Assembly: GCF_016786305.1 (NCBI RefSeq)
Contig: NZ_JADWYV010000013.1
Direction: 5' to 3' (one strand)
DNA from: Pseudofrankia nepalensis
GTDB taxonomy: Bacteria > Actinomycetota > Actinomycetes > Frankiales > Frankiaceae
Length of the DNA: 64,000 nucleotides
Below, one piece after another: positions 51,237 to 58,914 of this stretch (its first letter is position 1; every line of letters starts with the position of its first letter). The translations under genes and the position numbers were made by a program. Below the pieces are notes generated by a model that was not told the origin of the DNA, did not search any database, and worked only from the letters and a program-made list of their open reading frames with translations.

Positions 51237-51275
51237 TTGCTCCAATCTAGTCGGCGGACTATAGTCACGCGACTA
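51237..51275 (+). promoter_or_regulatory. Promoter with two abutting 14-bp palindromic operators
   Basis: TTGCTC (51237-51242) and TATAGT (51260-51265), 17 bases apart, form a promoter about 107 bases before the cupin start. Two copies of TAGTC-N4-GACTA lie head to tail without gap at 51248-51261 and 51262-51275, covering spacer, -10 box and transcript start. This is a strong repressor-site layout. Confidence 0.75.
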
Positions 51276-51378
51276 AGTTGCGACTTCCGCGCGACCATGA
51301 ACGACGATCTTGTCATGGCCGGCCTTCCGCCAGCACTCAGGCCTGGTAGCTGGTTCCGTTGCCGATAGGAGGACTTCA

Positions 51379-51768
51379 ATGCCAGTGATGAAGCCACAGG
51401 AGTTACCAGAGAACGGCGGCGGCCGCTGGCCGAACACCGGGTTCCGCTCCGTGCGGTGGGGTGACATAGAGGTCGGGTACACCATCGCCCCACCGATCGA
51501 CTGCACGCCCGGCTACCAGGGTCTCCCTGGTGGGGTCTGCAACTGCCCGCACTACGGCTACGTCTTCAAGGGGAGGCTTCGGGCGATCTACCCGGGAACG
51601 GACTGGCCGGACGAGACGGCCGTCACTGGCGATGTCTACTTCTTCCCCGCCGGCCACAGCCTCATCTACGAGGAGGCGAGCGAGGTCCTCGAGCTGAACC
51701 CGGCCGCCGCCCTCGACGCGCTCATGAACCACTTCGAGAAGATGATGGCGAGCGGCTGGTCCGGCTGA
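51379..51768 (+). CDS. Cupin-like small protein
   Basis: A 129-residue single-domain protein with cupin-type strands (NCPHYGYVFKGRLRAIYPG and GDVYFFPAGHSLIYEEASEV). The motif GDxxxxPxGH, with the metal-ligand His, is present. Ligand and reaction are unknown. ATG 51379 has TAGGAGG about 7 bases upstream. The gene stands alone behind a strongly palindromic promoter (51237-51275); its repressor is not encoded next to it. Confidence 0.8.
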   Translation: MPVMKPQELPENGGGRWPNTGFRSVRWGDIEVGYTIAPPIDCTPGYQGLPGGVCNCPHYGYVFKGRLRAIYPGTDWPDETAVTGDVYFFPAGHSLIYEEASEVLELNPAAALDALMNHFEKMMASGWSG

Positions 51769-51783
51769 CGCACGCCGTCAACA

Positions 51784-51990
51784 GTCAAGATCCCGCCCGG
51801 AGCTCCGCGGGCAAACGCCTACGCGGTGCGGTTCGTCCGCGCACTCCGAGCCGAGGCCACCGCCCGCATGCCGATCTTCGGTGACCGACACCCGCTGACC
51901 GTCCTGGCCGACTACGCGGCCCACGACAACGGCTGGCGACCCCACCGCCGCCGTGATCTTCTGCCACTCCGGCCCGACCGCCCCATCGCT
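51784..51990 (+). mobile_element. Integrase-type transposase C-terminal fragment
   Basis: The frame reads KIPPGAPRANAYAVRFVRAL, then FGDRHPLTVLADYAAHDNGW and RPHRRR. This is the C-terminal third of rve-type transposases (PRANAYAERFVRTVRxE, the catalytic Glu region). The start and both Asp blocks are missing. It is fused at about 51990 to an IS630 remnant. Confidence 0.7.
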
Positions 51991-51992
51991 GT

Positions 51993-52295
51993 TTGTTGCG
52001 GATCGTCAGGCGGTCCTCGGGGTCGGTCGTGAGTGGGCGCCGTGCGCAGATGATCCTTCTGTCGGCGCAGGGCATGACCCCACCGAGGATCGCCGAGGTG
52101 ACGGTCACGTCGGAGGACCGGGTCAGCGACGTGATCCACAACTTCAACCATGACGGCTTCGACTCGCTCTACCCGAAGTACGCGCGCGGCCGGCCGCGGA
52201 AGTTCAGCCTGCCGGAACGCCTCGAGATCAAGAAGATAGCGAAGTCGCGGCCGAGCGAGCATGGGCTGCCGTTCTCGACCTGGAGTCTGTCGAAG
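51993..52295 (+). mobile_element. IS630-family transposase N-terminal fragment
   Basis: About 101 codons match the helix-turn-helix N-terminus of IS630-type transposases (RAQMILLSAQGMTPPRIAEV, HNFNHDGFDSLYPKYARGRP, and PFSTWSLSK). The catalytic DDE part is lost; sequence from 52296 to 52447 is unrelated and shows no clear gene. Confidence 0.75.
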
Positions 52296-52447
52296 CCCCG
52301 AAAGGCTGGCGCACTGACCTGTCCACGTCGGCGGAGGACGGAGCCCCAGCGACCCGACCGGCCGCATCCCCGTGTGCGTCGCCGACCGCGACCTCGTCGC
52401 CCGCACCATCGACCACCTGACCGCCGATCGGAAGATCTCGCGGGCAG

Positions 52448-54691
52448 TCAGAAAAGCCAGGTGCTGAATCGGCTGGACTCCTTTGCGGCGGCGCCGAGGT
52501 GTATCTCGATCGCCCCGCTCTGTGGATGGTTCTCGCCGAGGGTGTTTCTGGATATCGTGAGCGCCCGCTCCATCAGCGTCGTCGCCGTGGACCTCTGTCC
52601 CTGTTTGGCGAGCGCTAGTGCCAGATTGTGCAGGCACACCGCGACGTCGGGGTGATCGGGGCCGCACGCCGACTCGGTGACGGACAGGGCGCGGCGGTAC
52701 AGGGCTGCCGCCTCGGCCGCCTGCCCGTTGTCGTAGAGCGCGGCGGCCACGTTGTTCAGGCAGGTCGCCGTGGCAGGATGGTCGGGCCCGTGGACGGTTT
52801 CGGTGATGGCCAGGGCGCGTTCGAGCAGCGGCCGGGCAGCAGCCGGGTCTGTGCGCAGGACCCGCACCGCGGAGCCCAAATTGGTCAGATCTCTGGCGAC
52901 TGCCCGATGGCGGGGCCCGTAGGCGGCCTCGTCGATGGCCAGCGCCCGCCGGAGCAGGGGCGCCACCTCGTCGGAGCCAAGGGTGAACAGCGCCGCAGCC
53001 AGGCCGTTGAGGGTGTCCGCCACCGCGGGATGGTCACGGCCGTGGCCGGCCTCCACCAGCGCGAGGGCCTGGCGAGCGAGCGGCTCGGCCTGCGCGGCCT
53101 GGCCCTGCACCTGGAGATAGGTCGCGGCCTGAACATGCAGCCATTCGAGGTCAGTCAGGGCGGACGGCGCGCTGGGCTCGGTGACCAGGAACGGGACGAC
53201 GCGCCGCCACCACCGTTCCCGGCTGTCTCTCCACGGGCCTGCCTGCCGCGCCAGCCGCGGCGGCGCGAGCGGGCTGCTGGCTCGATTCAGGACCGCGCGG
53301 GCGTGGGGTAGCAGCACACGCCACCGGGGCCAGTCCGCCGGGTGGGTGTCGATGCCGCCGGGCAGATCCGCGCGGAGCAGGGCGAGCAGGACGGCGGAAA
53401 GTTCGTGCTGCCGGGTCTGTCCCATCCTTCGGCGGGTGGATGCCTGGACCAGGCGGTGGCTCCAGATCGCGGTGGCGTCCCGGTCCGCCATTCCCGAGGA
53501 GACGAGCGTCGCCACGGTCCGGATCCAGGTCATCCGGTCGCTCACGGCCCGGGCGAGTGGCCCTTCGCCGAGCAGATCGCCACGGCCGTCGAGCAGATCG
53601 AGCGGCAGCGGTTCCGGCGCGCTCACCGCGAGCAGTTCCAACAGCTCGAGGGCCGCGGGTGCGTTGTCGCCGAGCTGCCGGGTGGATGTCTCCCACAGAG
53701 TCGCCACCGTGACGCCGGCCCGGTCGGCGACCGTGCCCAGCTCGATCGCCTCGTCCAGCCGTTCCTGCAGCAGGCGGGCCAGGTCCACCAGCGGAGTTCC
53801 GGACTGACCGCAGAACGCGGCCGCCTGTTCGACCGCCAGCGGGAGGTCGCCCAGCAGCTCGGCCGTGGTGTCCGCTGCTTGCGGGTCCGCGCCCGTGAGA
53901 CGGCCGGCCAGAAGCGTGACCGATGCGGTTCTCGCCAGCGTGGGCACCTTGACCGTCGTGCCGACGCTGTCCCAGCCCGCCCGGCGGGAGGTCACCAGGA
54001 GCCGGCCGAGCCTGTCCCAGTGACGGAGCGGGTCGAGGGCGGCGAGGTCCTCGGCGTTGTCGAGGACCAACAGCCACCGCAGGTGCCGCAGGTGCAGTTC
54101 CCAGAACACGCCGTGCGGGTCGGTGCTGGCTGGCAGGCCGAGCCTCTCCCCGAGCGCGGCGAGGTGGCCGGACACCAGCTCGGCTCGCTCGGCCGGAATC
54201 CACCACACGACGTCGAACAGGTGGCGCTGCCTGTGGGCGAACTCGGCGGCAAGCGCCGTCTTTCCAACACCGCCCATCCCCACCAGGGCAACGACCGACG
54301 CCATGTCGTGCCCGGTCGGCGCGGCCATCGCGGCCAGTTCGGCGAGCAGGACCTCACGGCCGACGAACAGCGTTGGCCGGATGGGAACCTTCCAGTACCC
54401 CGGCCCCGCCGCAACGGCCTTGCCGCGGCTCCCACCTGCCCTGGAACCGGCGAGGAGTCCGTTGGCGGGGGACCGCTTCCGTACCAGGGCCAGGAGGCGT
54501 TCCCGGCCGTCGCTCGCCACACCGGCCACCAGCAGGTCCGACACCGCGGTCCAGAACACCCGCGGGCTGTGGGTGCTCCAGGGCAGATCGGCACCCGGAA
54601 GACCGGCCTCAACGAGAAACTGCCGCGCCTCCAACGGGTCGGCGAAGAACTCGGCCAGCGCCACGACCTCCTCGGTCGTCAGCCCTTCCAC
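52448..54691 (-). CDS. EAD1-like, NB-ARC and TPR repeat protein (STAND NTPase)
   Basis: A 747-residue signalling NTPase. Residues 1-75 resemble an effector-associated death-like domain (EAD1 type: TTEEVVALAEFFADPLEARQ, FLVEAGLPGADLPW). An NB-ARC module follows: Walker A GMGGVGKTALA at 138-148, Walker B LLVLDNAED near 210, and a GLPL-like GDLPLAVEQAA. Residues about 545-735 are tetratricopeptide repeats. In this family the adaptor domain recruits an effector carrying the same domain, the NTPase switches state and the repeats sense a trigger. No gene with a matching EAD1 effector domain was recognised in the window. GTG 54691 has AGGAGGG 4 bases before it. Confidence 0.85.
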   Translation of the reverse strand: MEGLTTEEVVALAEFFADPLEARQFLVEAGLPGADLPWSTHSPRVFWTAVSDLLVAGVASDGRERLLALVRKRSPANGLLAGSRAGGSRGKAVAAGPGYWKVPIRPTLFVGREVLLAELAAMAAPTGHDMASVVALVGMGGVGKTALAAEFAHRQRHLFDVVWWIPAERAELVSGHLAALGERLGLPASTDPHGVFWELHLRHLRWLLVLDNAEDLAALDPLRHWDRLGRLLVTSRRAGWDSVGTTVKVPTLARTASVTLLAGRLTGADPQAADTTAELLGDLPLAVEQAAAFCGQSGTPLVDLARLLQERLDEAIELGTVADRAGVTVATLWETSTRQLGDNAPAALELLELLAVSAPEPLPLDLLDGRGDLLGEGPLARAVSDRMTWIRTVATLVSSGMADRDATAIWSHRLVQASTRRRMGQTRQHELSAVLLALLRADLPGGIDTHPADWPRWRVLLPHARAVLNRASSPLAPPRLARQAGPWRDSRERWWRRVVPFLVTEPSAPSALTDLEWLHVQAATYLQVQGQAAQAEPLARQALALVEAGHGRDHPAVADTLNGLAAALFTLGSDEVAPLLRRALAIDEAAYGPRHRAVARDLTNLGSAVRVLRTDPAAARPLLERALAITETVHGPDHPATATCLNNVAAALYDNGQAAEAAALYRRALSVTESACGPDHPDVAVCLHNLALALAKQGQRSTATTLMERALTISRNTLGENHPQSGAIEIHLGAAAKESSRFSTWLF

Positions 54692-54817
54692 CAGGCCCTC
54701 CTAGCGAGGCGAACCACCCTGCGCCGCCGCCCATCATGTTGCTGACACGGCCACGCTGACACAACCAGACCCCGAATGACAACGGAGGGTCGCCTGCCGC
54801 CTGGCTTGGCTGTCGTT

Positions 54818-54910
54818 GACGTCCCGATAGGACAGGGCGAAGCGCAGGTACCACCGCACCGCCAGAACGATCACCTCCGGCGGGGACCGGAACCCGGCGA
54901 ACTCCGACAC
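54818..54910 (-). mobile_element. IS6-family transposase N-terminal fragment
   Basis: The minus strand reads SEFAGFRSPPEVIVLAVRWY followed by LRFALSYRDV, the conserved start of IS6/IS26-type transposases (FPPEVIxLAVRWYLRYxLSYRDV). Only about 31 codons remain. Confidence 0.75.
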
Positions 54911-55414
54911 GGGCACCAGCGGGCGAGGGCAGCGAGCCACCAATCGATCATGCCTCGACCATCGAAGTAGACCACGGCACCAGCCTGTGCGACAGCGCCC
55001 AGGACGTGCCTGCCACCGGGCAGCACGCGGCCGGTGTCCGACAAACCGCATATCCCGACAAAAGCACCCCGACCAGCTCCGATCCTAGGGCGCCACCGGG
55101 CCAGTGACAGAAGAAGTTGGTTGAGCCGGTACACGCGACCCATGTTCGCCGCCTCTGCTACGGTGACGGCCTCACAGCGGAGGCACCTATGAGGTGCCCG
55201 CTTGAAGCGGCGTGCGACCGCAGGGGTATGCTCGCGACCGCGAGAGTTTCTCCTCTCAAATTGACGGGACGCAAGCCGTGGCCGGCCGTCCGCGGAGCGC
55301 ATGTCGGTGCCACCGACAACCATGTGAGGATCCAATGCACGTACGGGGGAAAAGACCATACCGGCGCGCGCGCCGGCGATCATCTGGTTTTCGGCAGTCG
55401 CTCGGACGATAGCC
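54911..55414. other. Interval without recognisable gene upstream of the exported-protein operon
   Basis: About 500 bases. No credible gene is seen on either strand. It should contain the promoter of the operon starting at 55415, but no clear -35/-10 pair could be picked. Confidence 0.45.
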
Positions 55415-57640
55415 GTGGCCCGGAAGAACCGCCGCGCGGCGCGTGATCTGCTTCTGCTTTGCCTCGCCGCCGCGGCCGCGGTCTCGACGATCACCGTTGT
55501 CGAGACAGGGAAAACTCGTACGGTAACCTTGCTCGAGGGCAGTGCCTGGCTCCTCAACGCCGGTCCCTGGTCGTTCACCCGGGTGAACGGCGTGTCAGTA
55601 CTGCCGGACGCGCAGGTCAGCCTTCCCGGGCCGGACGGTGAGTTTGTCGCGGCCGGCCTCGATCAGTTCTCGGCCCTTCGGGAAAACGGCCGAGCCAGCA
55701 CTTTCGTGCGGGTCGACCCAGCCTCGCTGACAGCGGTCTCCCGCACCTTCGAGGGCACCGGAAAGCGTCTGACCATCGCCGCTGACATGTCGACTGGTTA
55801 TCTGGTCGACAATGCCTCGGGGCTCGTCAGGAAGATCGACCCGCGGAATTTCCTGGAAGCCGGTGAGCCCGTCGAGGCCGGCACCAGGGTGGACGCCGCT
55901 CAGCTGACGCCCGACGGCACTCTCTGGTTGGCGGCGGGCCAGATGGGAGACGTGGCGGTGATTCGTGACGGTCGCCTTGACACGCGGACCCGGATCGCAC
56001 CGCCCGGTCATCCGCTCGACCTGTCCCTGGTCGGCGACCGGGTCGTCGTCACCGACACCTCGACCGGTGTGCTCACCGCGCTGTCAGCCGACGGACGGGT
56101 GGACGGCGAGCCGCTGGCCGTCGGAAACGGCTCGGCTCTCCCGGTTCTTCCGTCGACCGAGGGCGACGGTCAGCGGCTCGCGGTCGCGACCGCGGACGGA
56201 ACGGTGCGGATCGCCGATCTCGAGTCGCGAGACGTCGTCACGGTCTCGCCCGGGCCCCGGCGCGCCGGCCGGCCGACGGAACGACCCGTCCTGGCGGGGA
56301 GCTACCTCTACCAGGCCGACGGCCCGACCGGAGTCGTCCTCGTCACCCGGGTCGGGTCGGGCCAGCGGCCGGTGGAGGTCCAGGTGTCCGGGGCGACGCC
56401 GCGCCTGCAGGTTTTCCGGCGGGAGAACCTGGTCTGGGCCAACGACCCGAGCAGCGCCGGCGCCGCCGTCTTCCGTGACGGCGAGGCCCGGCGCGTCCAG
56501 AAGTACGACAGCCCGGAACCCGCCGGGCCTCCTACCGCGGCTCCCGCACCGCCCGATGACACCGAGGTGTCGTTCGGCGAGGTCGGCGGGATTCCGCCGG
56601 GGCCGGCGCCGGCGCCGACCTCACCGACCGTGCGTCCCAGCCCTACGGACGTTCTCCGGCCGTCGGAGCCGCCGCGGCAAACCACGGAACCACCCGATGG
56701 CGATGACGGCCCTCAGCAGCCGGTCCCGGGAACCGGGACGACGCCTTCCCCACAGCCCCAGCGACCAGACGCCGAGCTCACCCTCTCGGCTGCCTTCGGC
56801 CCGGGAGTTCTGGAGATCGACGTCAACCTGGCCGACGGCGGGCAGCCGGCGGGGCCGTATCGGCTGGACGTGGATCCGGCGGACGGAACCACCGTCATCC
56901 CCGCCTCGGACACGTCTTTCCAGGTAAGGGTGCCGGACTGCGCGGAACGCACATACACGGCCACGTCGCCGCGGGGCCGGACGGTCACCGCGCAGTTGTT
57001 CGGCTGTGAGCCGGCGGGTCCGGCGGCCGACTACTGGTATGTCGTGCACAACGGAAGCGTCGACTTCTACTGGACGGAGGCGGTCGTCGGCGGCCCTGCT
57101 GAGTCTTATGAGCAATACACAAGAAACTCGCCGAATCACGAAGGATCGATGATCGCGGATGGTTTTGATGATACGCCTGAATCTCGATTCCTGAACATCG
57201 AGGTCCCAATGGGAGAGCTTATTGAGCAGGGGCTCGCGCCAAGCAACGCCGCCGGCCAGGCGCCGTGGCAGATCCTGACAGTTCGGGCGTGGGATCTTTC
57301 CTCCTGTGCGTCTTTCTGCACCTACAACCACCCGGATCCGGTACCGCTCCTGGACCGGCCGGGTGGCTCTCCGATCGGAGTCGCGCTACCGGCTGTCGCG
57401 GTCAACACGGTGGGTGTCGAAGTGGATCTCGTCTGCCAGACCGACGGCCCGTCCCACATTTATCCGGACGCCAAACTCACCCGGTCCATAGATCCTATGG
57501 ACCATGCCCTGGAAGGGGATCCTTCGACGGTCTGGGATCTGATCCGGTACCAAGGCGCCGAGGGATATGTGTCGGACCTGTACGTCACGACGCCGCTGTC
57601 CTTCGACCGCGTCTTTTCGCCGGAGGTCCCGCGGTGCTGA
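55415..57640 (+). CDS. Exported or membrane-anchored propeller/SH3-like protein of unknown function
   Basis: A 741-residue protein. Residues 10-28 are a hydrophobic signal or anchor. Residues about 50-345 form repeated short strands with DG turns suggestive of a beta-propeller. A Pro/Thr-rich spacer (about 365-455) leads to a fibronectin-like strand domain (LTLSAAFGPGVLEIDVNLAD). The C-terminus resembles a bacterial SH3 domain (LVCQTDGPSH ... YQGAEGYVSDLYVTT). Four Cys near the C-terminus could form disulfides outside the cell. No named family is recognised. Its stop overlaps the start of the DUF58 gene, so it leads the DUF58/transglutaminase/MoxR operon. The GTG start at 55415 has only a weak ribosome site. 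Confidence 0.75.
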   Translation: MARKNRRAARDLLLLCLAAAAAVSTITVVETGKTRTVTLLEGSAWLLNAGPWSFTRVNGVSVLPDAQVSLPGPDGEFVAAGLDQFSALRENGRASTFVRVDPASLTAVSRTFEGTGKRLTIAADMSTGYLVDNASGLVRKIDPRNFLEAGEPVEAGTRVDAAQLTPDGTLWLAAGQMGDVAVIRDGRLDTRTRIAPPGHPLDLSLVGDRVVVTDTSTGVLTALSADGRVDGEPLAVGNGSALPVLPSTEGDGQRLAVATADGTVRIADLESRDVVTVSPGPRRAGRPTERPVLAGSYLYQADGPTGVVLVTRVGSGQRPVEVQVSGATPRLQVFRRENLVWANDPSSAGAAVFRDGEARRVQKYDSPEPAGPPTAAPAPPDDTEVSFGEVGGIPPGPAPAPTSPTVRPSPTDVLRPSEPPRQTTEPPDGDDGPQQPVPGTGTTPSPQPQRPDAELTLSAAFGPGVLEIDVNLADGGQPAGPYRLDVDPADGTTVIPASDTSFQVRVPDCAERTYTATSPRGRTVTAQLFGCEPAGPAADYWYVVHNGSVDFYWTEAVVGGPAESYEQYTRNSPNHEGSMIADGFDDTPESRFLNIEVPMGELIEQGLAPSNAAGQAPWQILTVRAWDLSSCASFCTYNHPDPVPLLDRPGGSPIGVALPAVAVNTVGVEVDLVCQTDGPSHIYPDAKLTRSIDPMDHALEGDPSTVWDLIRYQGAEGYVSDLYVTTPLSFDRVFSPEVPRC

Positions 57641-58914
57641 CCGTGTCAACCGTGCCGACCATGCCGGTCACGGAGACCGCGGCCGGCGCTGGTCCCGGCG
57701 GCATGATTGAGGCGGACGGCCCAGAGACGGGAGCAGGCAGGAGGCCCGCGCCGCGTGTGCCGGTCCCGACCGCGGTGGGGCTGGGGATCGGGCTGTTCTC
57801 GCTTGTGCTGGGGGTGCCGGCCTACCTGCTGGGCTACCGGGAGATGCTGGTGATCTCCGGGAGCGGTCCGGCCGCGCTGCTGCTGGCAGCCATCTGGGTT
57901 GTCCGGCGGCCGCTGGTCACCGCGTCGATCGACGTTCTTCCCGGCCGTGTTCAGGTGGGCCAGCCCGCTGAGGCCAGGATCGAGGTTCGGAACCGGTCGC
58001 GCCGGCCCTCACCGAGATTCGACATCTGGGTGACCCCGGACCGCTGCGTAAGGCTTAAGCTGGCCGCCGCCGAGACCCGAGCGGTGAATATCGATCTTCC
58101 CACCCAACGACGCGGGGTCTTCACCGTCGGCCCGGTGAACGTCCTGCGGTCGGATCCGTTGGGCCTGCTCCGGCGGGCCCAGTCGGCCGGCGACTCGACG
58201 ACACTGACCGTGCGGCCGACGCTGCTACCGCTGCCACTCGGCGTGGACGCCCGGCGGCCCGACACCGAGGCCAGCGAGCCCGAGCCCGCGCCGAGCGGGG
58301 TGAGTTTCCGGGACGTGCGGGACTACGAACTCGGCGACGACGTGCGGCGGATCCACTGGCCGTCGAGCCTGCGCACGGACCGTCTGGTGGTCCGCCTGCA
58401 CGATGACCCGGAGAACTCCACCCTCATGGTCCTCCTCGACACCCATCGCGGATCCTACGCGGGTTGCGTCGACCCAGAGGCGGCGTTCGAAGACGCGGTG
58501 CGGCTCGCGGCGTCGTGCGTGGCGGCGGCGTCCCGTTCGGGCCGGGACTGTCGACTGGTCACCTCAGCTGGTCTCACGGTCGACAGCCGCTCGGTCCGTC
58601 AGTTCCGGGCCGTCGCTCTCGACGCGCTGGCGACAGTCGAGACGACTACCGAGAACGCCCTTCCGTATTTGTTGACCCGATTGGCGGGGCCACCCGACGA
58701 GACGCTGTACCTGGTGACCGGAGACGGTCTGCCCGCCGCCCTGCAGCGGCGGCTCACCGGCGCCCGAAGGCGCTACGCCGTGCTGCGTCTGGGCAGTCCT
58801 CACGATGATGTGCTGGTTCTGTCGACGCGGAGTGCCATCGTGTCGGCGACGTCCGCGGGAAACGCCGTGCGCAGCTGGGCCGCGCTGGAACGGTCGAAGC
58901 GGAGCAGAAGATGA
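57634..58914 (+). CDS. DUF58 domain membrane protein
   Basis: A 426-residue protein with two membrane helices near residues 50-95 (GLGIGLFSLVLGVPAYLLGY), an Ig-like strand domain, and a C-terminal DUF58 core with the signature FRDVRDYELGDDVRRIHWPS. DUF58 proteins have a von Willebrand A-like fold and work with MoxR ATPases, here encoded two genes downstream. GTG 57634 has GGAGG 7 bases upstream and overlaps the preceding stop; the open frame further upstream is antisense-like shadow. It overlaps the next gene by ATGA. Confidence 0.88.
   Translation: MLTVSTVPTMPVTETAAGAGPGGMIEADGPETGAGRRPAPRVPVPTAVGLGIGLFSLVLGVPAYLLGYREMLVISGSGPAALLLAAIWVVRRPLVTASIDVLPGRVQVGQPAEARIEVRNRSRRPSPRFDIWVTPDRCVRLKLAAAETRAVNIDLPTQRRGVFTVGPVNVLRSDPLGLLRRAQSAGDSTTLTVRPTLLPLPLGVDARRPDTEASEPEPAPSGVSFRDVRDYELGDDVRRIHWPSSLRTDRLVVRLHDDPENSTLMVLLDTHRGSYAGCVDPEAAFEDAVRLAASCVAAASRSGRDCRLVTSAGLTVDSRSVRQFRAVALDALATVETTTENALPYLLTRLAGPPDETLYLVTGDGLPAALQRRLTGARRRYAVLRLGSPHDDVLVLSTRSAIVSATSAGNAVRSWAALERSKRSRR

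Noticed and set aside
52296..52447. Possible extra protein after the IS630 fragment (frame reading PVCVADRDLVARTIDHLTAD)
   Set aside because: The stretch is short, lacks a start and matches no family I recognise, so it was left unannotated.
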